Both the position numbers and the translations under genes were made by a program. DNA of 64,000 nt from Gimesia alba (GTDB lineage: Bacteria > Planctomycetota > Planctomycetia > Planctomycetales > Planctomycetaceae): positions 620,001-684,000 of the forward strand of contig NZ_CP036269.1 of the NCBI RefSeq assembly GCF_007744675.1. The letters are read 5' to 3'. A model generated the notes under the pieces. The model worked only from the letters and a program-made list of their open reading frames with translations, was not told where the DNA came from and searched no databases. Below are positions 36,263 through 43,858 of this stretch, piece by piece. Position 1 is the stretch's first letter; each line of letters starts with the position of its first letter.

Positions 36263-37609
36263 ATGAATACGTTACAGAACCCAGGAAGCAAAACAGAGCC
36301 CAAACGGGTGCTGATTATCGGTGGTGGTTTTGCCGGCTTGAACGCGGCATTGGAACTGGGCGGCGTTCGAGGAGTCGAAGTTACCCTCGTTGATCGTCAC
36401 AACTACCATCTGTTTCAACCGCTCTTATATCAGGTGGCGATGGCCGGACTGAGTCCCGCAGATATTGCCACACCGATTCGCAGCCTGCTCTCAACTTATC
36501 GAAATACCAGCGTCCTGTTAGGGGAAGCGGAATCGATTGATCTCCCGGGGCAAAAAGTCAAATTCGATTTTGGCGAATTGCCTTTTGATTATCTGGTGCT
36601 GGCCTGTGGTGCGACGCACAGTTACTTCGGTCACAATGAGTGGGAAGAATACGCGCCCGGTTTGAAAAACATTTCTCAGGCGACGGAAATTCGTAAACGA
36701 GTTTTATCTGCATTTGAACATGCGGAACGAATTACCGATCCTGAAGAGCAAAAGAAATATCTGACCTATGTGATTGTTGGTGGCGGTCCGACCGGCGTAG
36801 AACTGGCAGGCGCGATTGGCGAGATGAGCCGGTTTACTTTGTCCAAGGATTTTCGCCGGATCAATCCCAGCCATACCCGCGTGATTCTCGTCGAAGCCGG
36901 TCCACGGATTTTGCCGATGTTTTCCGAACAACAGTCCAACCGGGCAGCCCGCGATTTAGAGAATCTGGGTGTCCAGATCTGGACTTCTTCGATGGTGACG
37001 AACATCAACGATGAAGGAGTCGAATTGGGAGATGAGCGAATTCGCGCCGCGACTGTGCTCTGGGCTGCGGGTGTTGAAGCATCTCCCTTGGGGAAATCGG
37101 GAGGTATGGATGTTGACAATCGGGGCCGCGTTGTTGTGGAACCGGATTTGAGTCTGCAGGGGCATGAAAATGTGTTCGTCGCCGGCGATCAGGCCAGCTT
37201 TACACATCAGACGGGGACTCCCTTACCGGGGACGGCACCGGTTGCGTTGCAGCAGGGAAAGTTTATCGGCAAAACAATTCGCGAGGAACTGAAAGGCAAG
37301 CCGCGCAGTAAGTTTCATTTTCGCGACAAAGGGCAGATGGCCACCATTGGTCGCAGTCGCGGGATTGTGGAAATCGGGCGGTTCAAATTATCCGGGTTCA
37401 TTGCCTGGGTGGTCTGGCTGGTCGTGCACATCTTTTATCTGACCGGGTTTAAAAACCGGGTGCTGGTTGTCATGCAGTGGGGCTGGTCCTATCTCAGTTT
37501 CCGGCGTGGAGCGCGTTTGATTGTGGGCCGGGAATGGGATCCGCAAACAGATTCCAAGCCTGAACCCGAGCCTGAAGAAGAGGAAGTTCCCGTTTCCTCC
37601 GAGCATTAA
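36263..37609 (+). CDS. ndh: Type II NADH dehydrogenase
   Basis: A 448-residue flavoprotein. The FAD motif is VLIIGGGFAGLNAALELG and the NADH motif VIVGGGPTGVELAGAIGEM. Further landmarks are LVDRHNYHLFQPLLYQVAMAGLSPADIA, VLWAAGVEASPLG, VFVAGDQASF and the C-terminal membrane anchor FIAWVVWLVVHIFYLTGF. It oxidises NADH and reduces quinone at the inner membrane without pumping protons. GTG at 36260 and ATG at 36263 are both possible starts. A Pro/Glu-rich tail ends the protein. With menaquinone genes (mqnA, mqnC) 11 kb away, menaquinone is the likely acceptor. Confidence 0.93.
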   Translation: MNTLQNPGSKTEPKRVLIIGGGFAGLNAALELGGVRGVEVTLVDRHNYHLFQPLLYQVAMAGLSPADIATPIRSLLSTYRNTSVLLGEAESIDLPGQKVKFDFGELPFDYLVLACGATHSYFGHNEWEEYAPGLKNISQATEIRKRVLSAFEHAERITDPEEQKKYLTYVIVGGGPTGVELAGAIGEMSRFTLSKDFRRINPSHTRVILVEAGPRILPMFSEQQSNRAARDLENLGVQIWTSSMVTNINDEGVELGDERIRAATVLWAAGVEASPLGKSGGMDVDNRGRVVVEPDLSLQGHENVFVAGDQASFTHQTGTPLPGTAPVALQQGKFIGKTIREELKGKPRSKFHFRDKGQMATIGRSRGIVEIGRFKLSGFIAWVVWLVVHIFYLTGFKNRVLVVMQWGWSYLSFRRGARLIVGREWDPQTDSKPEPEPEEEEVPVSSEH

Positions 37610-37698
37610 CGGCGAAAAAATGAGTGAAAGTCTCGTTTTCGCATGCCATTCCTCGTATGCTGAATGACAGATTTTGTCTTTGATCAGTTGAGGAAACC

Positions 37699-38997
37699 AT
37701 GAAACTGCAGATTGCCGCTTTTCGATTTGATGTCACACCTCCCCTCGGCCATTCCTTGTGCGGCGGCTGGATTCCGTCTGCTGCGAAAATTGAAGATCCA
37801 CTGGAAGCGATCGGGTTTGTGATCCTGTGGGAAGGAGCGCCGATGGTGGTCTGCTCGGTCGACTGGACGGGGCTTTGTAACGACGCCCATTATCAGTGGC
37901 GCAAAGCCTTAGCCGATGCGGCGGGGACCACTGCGGACCGGGTGGCGGTCCAGTGTGTGCATCAGCATGATGCGCCGTTTGCCTGTCTGGAGACCGATCA
38001 GATCGTACGAGCTCAGGGCGATTTGCCGCCCAACCTCGATCCGGAATTTTTCAAAGTCTGTCTGCAGCGGGCCGGTGCTGCCGTGCGGGAGAGTCTGAAA
38101 AGACCTCGTCGATTAACACACATTGCGGCGGCCCAATCTCAAGTGGAGCAGGTAGCATCGAACCGTCGGATTCTGAACGAGGCAGGCAAGATCTTAAAGA
38201 ATCGGAGTGTCGCCGCCAGCAGTGATGATATTCGCGACTTACCGGCGGGGGTGATTGATCCCTGGTTGAAGACAGTGGCTTTTTATGACGGCCGGGAGAA
38301 GGTGGCGGCCTGTTATTATTACGCCGTCCATCCCATCAGCTATTGTTGCACCGAAGGGAATGTGACCAGTGAATTCGTCGGTCATGCACGGCGGCTCAAA
38401 GCGGAGCATGATACGCCGGGTTGCACGCACGTCTATTTCACGGGCTGTGCGGGCAATATTAACGCTGGAAAATACAACAACAGTTCCCACAGGGAAAATC
38501 GGCAGGTACTGACACAGCGGATCTTTGCAGCGATGGAACAGGCGTCGGAACAATTGCGACCGGAGCCCGTTAAAAAAATCCGTTGGGCGACGGCTGATTT
38601 TCTGCCTCCCGTGAATCAGGTATTTTCGGCGGACGAACTTGAGAAGCAGATCAACGATCATGCGCGACGGGTGGTGCATCGCAATCGGCCGGCGTTCACA
38701 CTAGCTTGGCTCCACCGCCATGCACAGAAAAAGCCGATTACATTAAGCGCGTTGCACCTCAATCAAATTTCCTTACTCCATCTGCCCGCCGAGCCCTTTG
38801 TGGAATATCAGCTACGTACCCAGATGCTGCAGCCAGACCGCTTTGTCGCGACCGCCGGTTACGGTGATGGGGGCCCCTGGTATTTGCCGACGGCCGAAGC
38901 GTATTACCAGGGGGGCTATGAAGTCAGCGTGGCATTCAGCGGCCCCCAGGCAGACGGCGCGCTAATGCAGGGTATTCAAGCACTATTTGTGAGTTAA
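37699..38997 (+). CDS. Neutral/alkaline ceramidase-like protein
   Basis: A 432-residue protein. The N-terminal part resembles the neutral ceramidase catalytic domain: AFRFDVTPPLGHSLCGGW, FVILWEGAPMVVCSVDWTGL and VAVQCVHQHDAPFAC (a His pair expected to bind zinc). YYYAVHPISYCCTEG, VYFTGCAGNINAGKY and TAGYGDGGPWYLPTAEAYYQGGYE follow. There is no signal peptide, unlike most ceramidases, so it is probably cytoplasmic. Planctomycetes carry many proteins of this type with no known substrate. It lies 89 bp after ndh on the same strand and its stop overlaps the end of the convergent metal-permease gene by 4 bp. Confidence 0.78.
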   Translation: MKLQIAAFRFDVTPPLGHSLCGGWIPSAAKIEDPLEAIGFVILWEGAPMVVCSVDWTGLCNDAHYQWRKALADAAGTTADRVAVQCVHQHDAPFACLETDQIVRAQGDLPPNLDPEFFKVCLQRAGAAVRESLKRPRRLTHIAAAQSQVEQVASNRRILNEAGKILKNRSVAASSDDIRDLPAGVIDPWLKTVAFYDGREKVAACYYYAVHPISYCCTEGNVTSEFVGHARRLKAEHDTPGCTHVYFTGCAGNINAGKYNNSSHRENRQVLTQRIFAAMEQASEQLRPEPVKKIRWATADFLPPVNQVFSADELEKQINDHARRVVHRNRPAFTLAWLHRHAQKKPITLSALHLNQISLLHLPAEPFVEYQLRTQMLQPDRFVATAGYGDGGPWYLPTAEAYYQGGYEVSVAFSGPQADGALMQGIQALFVS

Positions 38998-40322
38998 TCC
39001 GAATTCTCTTCGGGGGGAATCGGGCGGCCGTGCGGGTCCTGGTCGGTTTCGAGGGTATCGGCATTGAGCTTTTCGCGTAAATCGCGGTCAGTAAAGTGTT
39101 CCAGTCGTTCGGCCTGTTTGTGAATGGTTTCGGCTGTCATGCCCGCATGTTCGACCAGATAGTGTTCCCACAATCGATGCGAGCGGACGAGTTGACGGGC
39201 CATGTCGCGACCGGTTTCCGTTAATTCATAAGCTCCGTTGGTGTCCTTGATCTGTCCCTGTTTTGTGAGATAGCGAAGTGTGAGCTGCGTTGGAACAGGA
39301 CGCGAGAACAGAATGTCGCGCAGATAATTGACATCCGGTTTTTGCTGTGGATCGCGTTCTTCGATGCGGTACATGAGTGCGATGATATCTTCGGCGAGGA
39401 TTTTCCAGGCGAGAATCTGGCGACGGACAAAGATGACAATGATCCCGTGCCGGGGACCAAACAGGGCCGCGAAAACGAACAGCAGGCCCGAGGCGACGGC
39501 CATCATGCCGGCGGTCGACGTACTTTGATATCCAAACCAATGGGGGACGGTGATGGCGCTGATATGGCCGGTGATCGCGGCGAAAATCGCCAGGATCACA
39601 CTGAGCACGAGCATGCGGCCCAGTCGATCAGTCAGCATATAGGCGGCTGCCGGCGGTACGACAAACATGGCGACCACCAGAATATTTCCGACCGTTTCAA
39701 AACTGGCGACCGCGGTGACGGCGACCAGAGTCATCAAAGTGTAATGGATCATCGTGGCGTTAAAGCCGGTGGTGGTGGCGAGTGCCGGGTCGAACGAACT
39801 GAGTTTCAGTTCTTTCAGGAAAAAGATCACGAACAGCAGATTGATTAACAAAACTACCGAGAGCACGACAACCACGCGCGGGATTTCCCAGCCCGCAATC
39901 AGGATCGTGTCGAGCGGCGTAAGTTCAATTGCTCCATAGAGAACGCAGCCCGGGTCCAGGTCGACGTGGTCGGCAGCCTGCACGATCATCACCAGTCCCA
40001 AAGCGAACAGTGATGTGAAGACCACACCCATCGAGGCGCCTTCATCGACTTTACCGAAGCCGCGAATCCATTCGGTAAACAGGGCGGTCAGAATTCCGGC
40101 AATCACGGCGCCCACAAACATGGGCAAACTGCTGCGGCTGTCGCTGATCATAAAGGCGGCCGCCAGACCGGGGAGAATCGCGTGTGTGATCGCATCGCCC
40201 AGCATGCTCATTTTTCTTAAGACCAGAAAATTGCCCAGCAGTGCCGTCGAGGCGGCGCACAAAATTCCCGCAACAATAATCCAGCCATCCAGAAACCAGT
40301 TCCAGTTTTCCAGTCCCCCCAT
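38994..40322 (-). CDS. Metal ABC permease fused to a DtxR/MntR-like domain (second permease)
   Basis: A 442-residue protein. Residues about 10-300 are an ABC-3 permease of the Mn/Zn/Fe family, with about eight membrane segments, LGDAITHAILPGLAAAF and GNILVVAMFVVPPAAAYML. Residues about 305-425 match MntR/DtxR: the N-terminal helix AEDIIALMYRIEE, a winged helix ending YELTETGRDMARQLVRSHRLW, and the dimerisation and metal part KQAERLEHFTDRDL. Aligned with Bacillus MntR, the ligands map to Asp312 (D8), His382 (H77), Glu405 (E99), Glu408 (E102) and His409 (H103); the E11 position is Ala. The gene starts on the last base of the preceding permease stop (TGATG). It is the last of four genes. Confidence 0.9.
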   Translation of the reverse strand: MGGLENWNWFLDGWIIVAGILCAASTALLGNFLVLRKMSMLGDAITHAILPGLAAAFMISDSRSSLPMFVGAVIAGILTALFTEWIRGFGKVDEGASMGVVFTSLFALGLVMIVQAADHVDLDPGCVLYGAIELTPLDTILIAGWEIPRVVVVLSVVLLINLLFVIFFLKELKLSSFDPALATTTGFNATMIHYTLMTLVAVTAVASFETVGNILVVAMFVVPPAAAYMLTDRLGRMLVLSVILAIFAAITGHISAITVPHWFGYQSTSTAGMMAVASGLLFVFAALFGPRHGIIVIFVRRQILAWKILAEDIIALMYRIEERDPQQKPDVNYLRDILFSRPVPTQLTLRYLTKQGQIKDTNGAYELTETGRDMARQLVRSHRLWEHYLVEHAGMTAETIHKQAERLEHFTDRDLREKLNADTLETDQDPHGRPIPPEENSD

Positions 40323-41833
40323 CAGGTTGCCCTCCGTGTACCAGACTGGTGTCCGTTGGCTTTTTCCTGCTGGATCTCGATCGCATGCGGGCTCTGCAGG
40401 ACTCCTGCGGTCGACTGACGAACGAGTAGCGTTTCCAGTTCGGCAATGACTTCGGGTTCTAAAACGTGTTCGATGGCGTCGGCATCCTGATCGACTTTGC
40501 TGGCCGCGACGTCAGCGTATGTGATGAGATAGAGTTCCCACAAACGGTGTTCGTGAACAATGCGTGCCGCTTCCAGAAGACCGGCCTTGGTCAATCGGAT
40601 TTGATCTGCCTGCAGGGAGACGACTAACTGGTCCCGCTGTGCCCGATTCACGATTTTTTTCAGTTTGGCCGGTGACCAGCTTCGCATTTTCAGTAAAGTG
40701 GACATGGGGACGAACGTGGATTCTGCGGTCTGTTTTTCGTTGAGCAGTCCCCGTGCTTCCAGATACTCATACAAGCCGCGCAGCAGGTGTTGTCGATTCA
40801 CTTTCGAATTTAACTGATGCCGTCGCAGTTTGCGGATCAGGATGCCGCGGGGAATGCCGAAGACCATGCTGAAGAGAAACATGGCGGTCGCGACGAGCAC
40901 AATCATCGCTCCTGAGGGAAGATTCGGGAAGATGGCACTCATGGCTGAGCCGATCATGCCGCTGAGGGCTCCCAGTATCAGAGCCACGAGTGACATATAC
41001 GCCATTTTTTCTGTCCAGAAGCGGGCTGCTGCGGGGGGGATGACGAGCAGGGAAATCATCAGGATCAATCCAACAGCCTGCAGGCCGATGATCGTGACGA
41101 CGACGACCAGACCCATTAAGAGCATGTCCAGCAGTACTACCGGGAAGCCGCGCGCATTGGCAAAGCCTTCATCAAAACAGAGCAGCGTCAATTCCTTATA
41201 TAATAGGATGGAGATCAGCATGCAGGTCAGACCTGCGGAGCCGATGAGCCAGGCATCGCTGGCGACCATGGAAGCGGTCTTTCCATAAATAAATGATTCG
41301 AGGCCGGCGGCGTGGCCGGTCTGCATCTGTTGGACGATGCCCAAGAGAGCGATCCCCGCTCCAAAGAAAACACTGAGCACAATGCCGAGGGCGGCGTCTT
41401 CTTTTAAGCGAGTCAGGTTGCGAATCAAGAGAATGCCGCCGATTCCAAGCAAGCCGCTGACGGCAGCTCCCGCCAGCAGGATGGGCAGCGATTTCCCGTT
41501 CAGGCCCAAAGAGGTGGCGATGATGAAGGCGATGGCGATGCCGGGCAGGGTAGCATGGCTGAGGGCGTCTCCCATCAGGGCCCGCTTGCGTAATAATGCA
41601 AAGCTGCCGATCATACCGGCGGACATACCGAGCAGTGTGGTGCCGAGGATGACGATGCGGGTGTTGTAATCCTGCAGCAGGAACACACGTTTCCAGTCGT
41701 TCCATTCCGGGATCGCGATACTGCGGTCGGTGATGGATTTTTGAGTCTGAATCTCGTTCGAGTCGGTAGCCGCGAGAATGAAAGAGTGTGGCCAGAGACT
41801 GACGACGAGCAACACCAGCGCGAACGCCCTCAT
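40322..41833 (-). CDS. Metal ABC permease fused to a DtxR/MntR-like domain (first permease)
   Basis: A 503-residue protein. It begins with a signal-like hydrophobic stretch (about 1-22) and a ~40-residue linker before the ABC-3 permease (about 57-330), with MGDALSHATLPGIAIAFI and VGLILMISLLVIPPAAARF. After the last membrane helix comes a DtxR/MntR-like region (about 345-470). Its winged helix looks complete (PAKLKKIVNRAQRDQLVV, then IRLTKAGLLEAARIVHEH). Metal ligands are only partly kept: His429, Asp452, Glu455 and His456 align with MntR H77, E99, E102 and H103, while His349 and Arg take the places of D8 and E11. Its start overlaps the ATPase gene stop by 4 bp (ATGA). A Gln/Lys/Arg-rich tail ends it. 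Confidence 0.9.
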   Translation of the reverse strand: MRAFALVLLVVSLWPHSFILAATDSNEIQTQKSITDRSIAIPEWNDWKRVFLLQDYNTRIVILGTTLLGMSAGMIGSFALLRKRALMGDALSHATLPGIAIAFIIATSLGLNGKSLPILLAGAAVSGLLGIGGILLIRNLTRLKEDAALGIVLSVFFGAGIALLGIVQQMQTGHAAGLESFIYGKTASMVASDAWLIGSAGLTCMLISILLYKELTLLCFDEGFANARGFPVVLLDMLLMGLVVVVTIIGLQAVGLILMISLLVIPPAAARFWTEKMAYMSLVALILGALSGMIGSAMSAIFPNLPSGAMIVLVATAMFLFSMVFGIPRGILIRKLRRHQLNSKVNRQHLLRGLYEYLEARGLLNEKQTAESTFVPMSTLLKMRSWSPAKLKKIVNRAQRDQLVVSLQADQIRLTKAGLLEAARIVHEHRLWELYLITYADVAASKVDQDADAIEHVLEPEVIAELETLLVRQSTAGVLQSPHAIEIQQEKANGHQSGTRRAT

Positions 41834-42645
41834 AGCGACTGCTCCCTGCGTCGCATGGTTTCGGTGGCTTCTTCGAGTAGTGTCAGACGACCGCCATAGG
41901 TTTTTTGAAGGTTCTCTGGTGTGAAGACGTCCGCCGTCAGTCCATGATCGATGACCCGCATATTGAGCAGAATCACATAGTCGAAGTATTCAGGCACGGT
42001 CTGCAAATCGTGGTGGATGACGAGCGCGGTTTTTCCGGCCTGTTTCATTTCATGTAAAATTTGCACGATGGCTTTTTCCGTGGCGGCATCGACGGCGGCA
42101 AACGGTTCGTCCATCAGATACAGGTCGGCGTTTTGAACCAGGGCGCGGGCCAGGAAGGTGCGCTGCTGTTGGCCGCCGGAAAGCTGGCTGATTTGCCGAT
42201 GGGCATAGTCGGCGATTCCCACGCGTTCGAGTGCTTCCATGGCGCGGGTGCGGTGTTTTTTACGCACAGGCAGACACCAGCCGATTTCTTTGTAGAGCCC
42301 CATCGTCACCACATCGAGGGCATCCACGGGGAAGTCCCAGTCGACACTTTCGCGTTGGGGGACATAGCCGACCCGGTGCCGGTTTTTCTGGTAAGGTTTG
42401 CCAAAGATCTGGACGCGCCCCGAAGCCTTGGGAATCAGTCCCATGATGGCTTTGATCAGGGTACTTTTGCCGGCGCCGTTCGGCCCGACAATGCCGACGA
42501 GTTTTCCCGGGGGGATATCGAAGCTCACATCCCAGATGACGGGTTTACGATGGTAGGCCACCGTTAAGTCATATACCGAGAGGGGAGTTTCTGTGGGGGA
42601 CAATTCGGACGGTGTATCCGCGGCGACGCTTTCTCTTGTATTCAT
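41830..42645 (-). CDS. Metal ABC transporter ATP-binding protein
   Basis: A 271-residue ABC ATPase. It has Walker A GPNGAGKST, the Q-loop in GYVPQRESVDWDFPVDALDVV, the signature LSGGQQQRTFLARAL, Walker B LYLMDEPFAAVD and the switch His in TALVIHHDL. The sequence after Walker A (LIKAIMGLIPKASG) and the short Q-loop fit the Mn/Zn/Fe chelate uptake group (MntB/ZnuC/TroB). It powers the importer whose two permeases follow with overlapping starts and whose substrate-binding protein is encoded 105 bp upstream. About 20 residues precede the ABC fold. Confidence 0.95.
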   Translation of the reverse strand: MNTRESVAADTPSELSPTETPLSVYDLTVAYHRKPVIWDVSFDIPPGKLVGIVGPNGAGKSTLIKAIMGLIPKASGRVQIFGKPYQKNRHRVGYVPQRESVDWDFPVDALDVVTMGLYKEIGWCLPVRKKHRTRAMEALERVGIADYAHRQISQLSGGQQQRTFLARALVQNADLYLMDEPFAAVDAATEKAIVQILHEMKQAGKTALVIHHDLQTVPEYFDYVILLNMRVIDHGLTADVFTPENLQKTYGGRLTLLEEATETMRRREQSL

Positions 42646-42750
42646 AAGTCCGGTTTTACTTCATCAAATGATTGAGCGAAATAAGTTTCTCTCAAGTATA
42701 GCAGCTTCGATTGAATTGCGCAGTTTGCGAATGTGTGTTGTCTGTTTTGA

Positions 42751-43746
42751 TCAGCGCGTCAGCTTGCCTTGCATCCCTTTTTCCGGCGCTGTTCCTCCCA
42801 GGGCACGTGCGACAGTGGTGAAGTTGTGATCCAGCATGCCGGTGTAGGTGCCCTCATATGTGCCTGCTTCGCCCATCGCATCGGAAAACAGTTCGCCGCC
42901 GATGATGATGTCATGGCCTTGCGCTTTAGCACCGTCAATCAGAGCAGTGATGTTCTTTTTGGAGACACTGCTTTCGACGAAGACCGCTTTGATGTTTTTC
43001 TTAACCAGCATATCGACGAGTTGATTAATGCGTTTCAGACCCGCTTCGGATTCGGTGGAGATGCCCTGAACGCCCTGAACATCCAGGCCGTAGGCACGAC
43101 CAAAATAATTGAAGGCATCGTGGGATGTGATCAGGGTGCGGCTCGCTTCCGGAATGGACTGCATGGTTTTCAAACCGTACTGGTGCAGCTGCTCTAACTC
43201 TTTTTTATATTCTGCGGCATTCTTCTGATAAACGTCAGCATGTTTGGGATCGACCTGACTTAAAGCATCTTTCACGGCATCCACACATTGAGACCAGGCG
43301 GCCACATCCATCCAGACGTGAGGGTCATAGTGTCCGTTGAAGTCTTCGGGTTCGAGTAGCGTTTTTTCGTCGATCAGTTCCGTCACTGCAAACACCGGTT
43401 TGTTGCGCGAGACTTTGATCAGCGTATCGGCCATTTTGCCTTCCAGCATCAGTCCGGAGTAAAAGACAAGGTCGGCATTCATAATGGTCTGCACATCGTC
43501 ACGGCTGGCTTTGTGCATGTGGGGGTCCACACCCGATCCCATGATTTGGGTTACGTTTACATATTCGCGCCCGACATTCTTGACGAGGTCTGCCACCATG
43601 CCGACAGTTGCCGCGACCGGAATCGGGTATTTGAGCTCAATTTCCGGCTGTTTCTGGTCCGTGGTACTGTCAGGCGAGGTGCCCTCCTTGGACTGGCAGC
43701 CGACAAGCAAACTCAATAGCAGGGTGAAAGCAAGCAGCCTTCTCAT
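42751..43746 (-). CDS. Metal ABC transporter substrate-binding lipoprotein (ZnuA/MntA/TroA-like)
   Basis: A 331-residue lipoprotein with the lipobox LLVGC at about 14-18. The TroA fold shows the metal ligands: GSGVDPHMHKASRDD (first His), GHYDPHVWMDVAAW (second His), LITSHDAFNYFGRAYGLDVQG, and VFVESSVSKK (acidic ligand). There is no His-rich loop between the domains, which ZnuA proteins often have, so manganese is favoured over zinc. A good ribosome site GGGAG precedes the ATG. It is the first gene of the four-gene unit and lies 37 bp downstream of a perfect 22-bp palindrome at the predicted promoter. Confidence 0.94.
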   Translation of the reverse strand: MRRLLAFTLLLSLLVGCQSKEGTSPDSTTDQKQPEIELKYPIPVAATVGMVADLVKNVGREYVNVTQIMGSGVDPHMHKASRDDVQTIMNADLVFYSGLMLEGKMADTLIKVSRNKPVFAVTELIDEKTLLEPEDFNGHYDPHVWMDVAAWSQCVDAVKDALSQVDPKHADVYQKNAAEYKKELEQLHQYGLKTMQSIPEASRTLITSHDAFNYFGRAYGLDVQGVQGISTESEAGLKRINQLVDMLVKKNIKAVFVESSVSKKNITALIDGAKAQGHDIIIGGELFSDAMGEAGTYEGTYTGMLDHNFTTVARALGGTAPEKGMQGKLTR

Positions 43747-43782
43747 TATTCATCTCCCATCAGGGGCAGTAGACAAGTGTTT

Positions 43783-43804
43783 AAATGTAGCCATGGCTAC
43801 ATTT
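43783..43804. promoter_or_regulatory. Perfect 22-bp palindrome, candidate MntR/DtxR-type operator
   Basis: The half-site AAATGTAGCCA is followed by its exact inverted copy. The core TAGC-N4-GCTA matches the enterobacterial MntR box as I remember it. It begins at the predicted transcription start of the metal-transport operon, a position suited to repression. Confidence 0.75.
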
Positions 43805-43810
43805 TGTTTT

Positions 43811-43838
43811 ATTTTAACAGAGTCTGACCTGGTGTCAA
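43811..43838 (-). promoter_or_regulatory. Strong sigma-70-type promoter of the metal-transport operon
   Basis: On the minus strand, TTGACA (43833-43838) and TAAAAT (43811-43816) are separated by 16 bp. The predicted start is near 43804, at the edge of the palindrome, about 58 bp before the substrate-binding protein ATG. Confidence 0.65.
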
Positions 43839-43858
43839 CTCCAGGAGGGCTTGTGAGA

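Noticed and set aside
39342-39848. A 168-codon plus-strand open frame opposite the metal permease
   Set aside because: It is antisense to the permease and DtxR-like domain; rich in Asp, Gly and His as expected from reversed codons.
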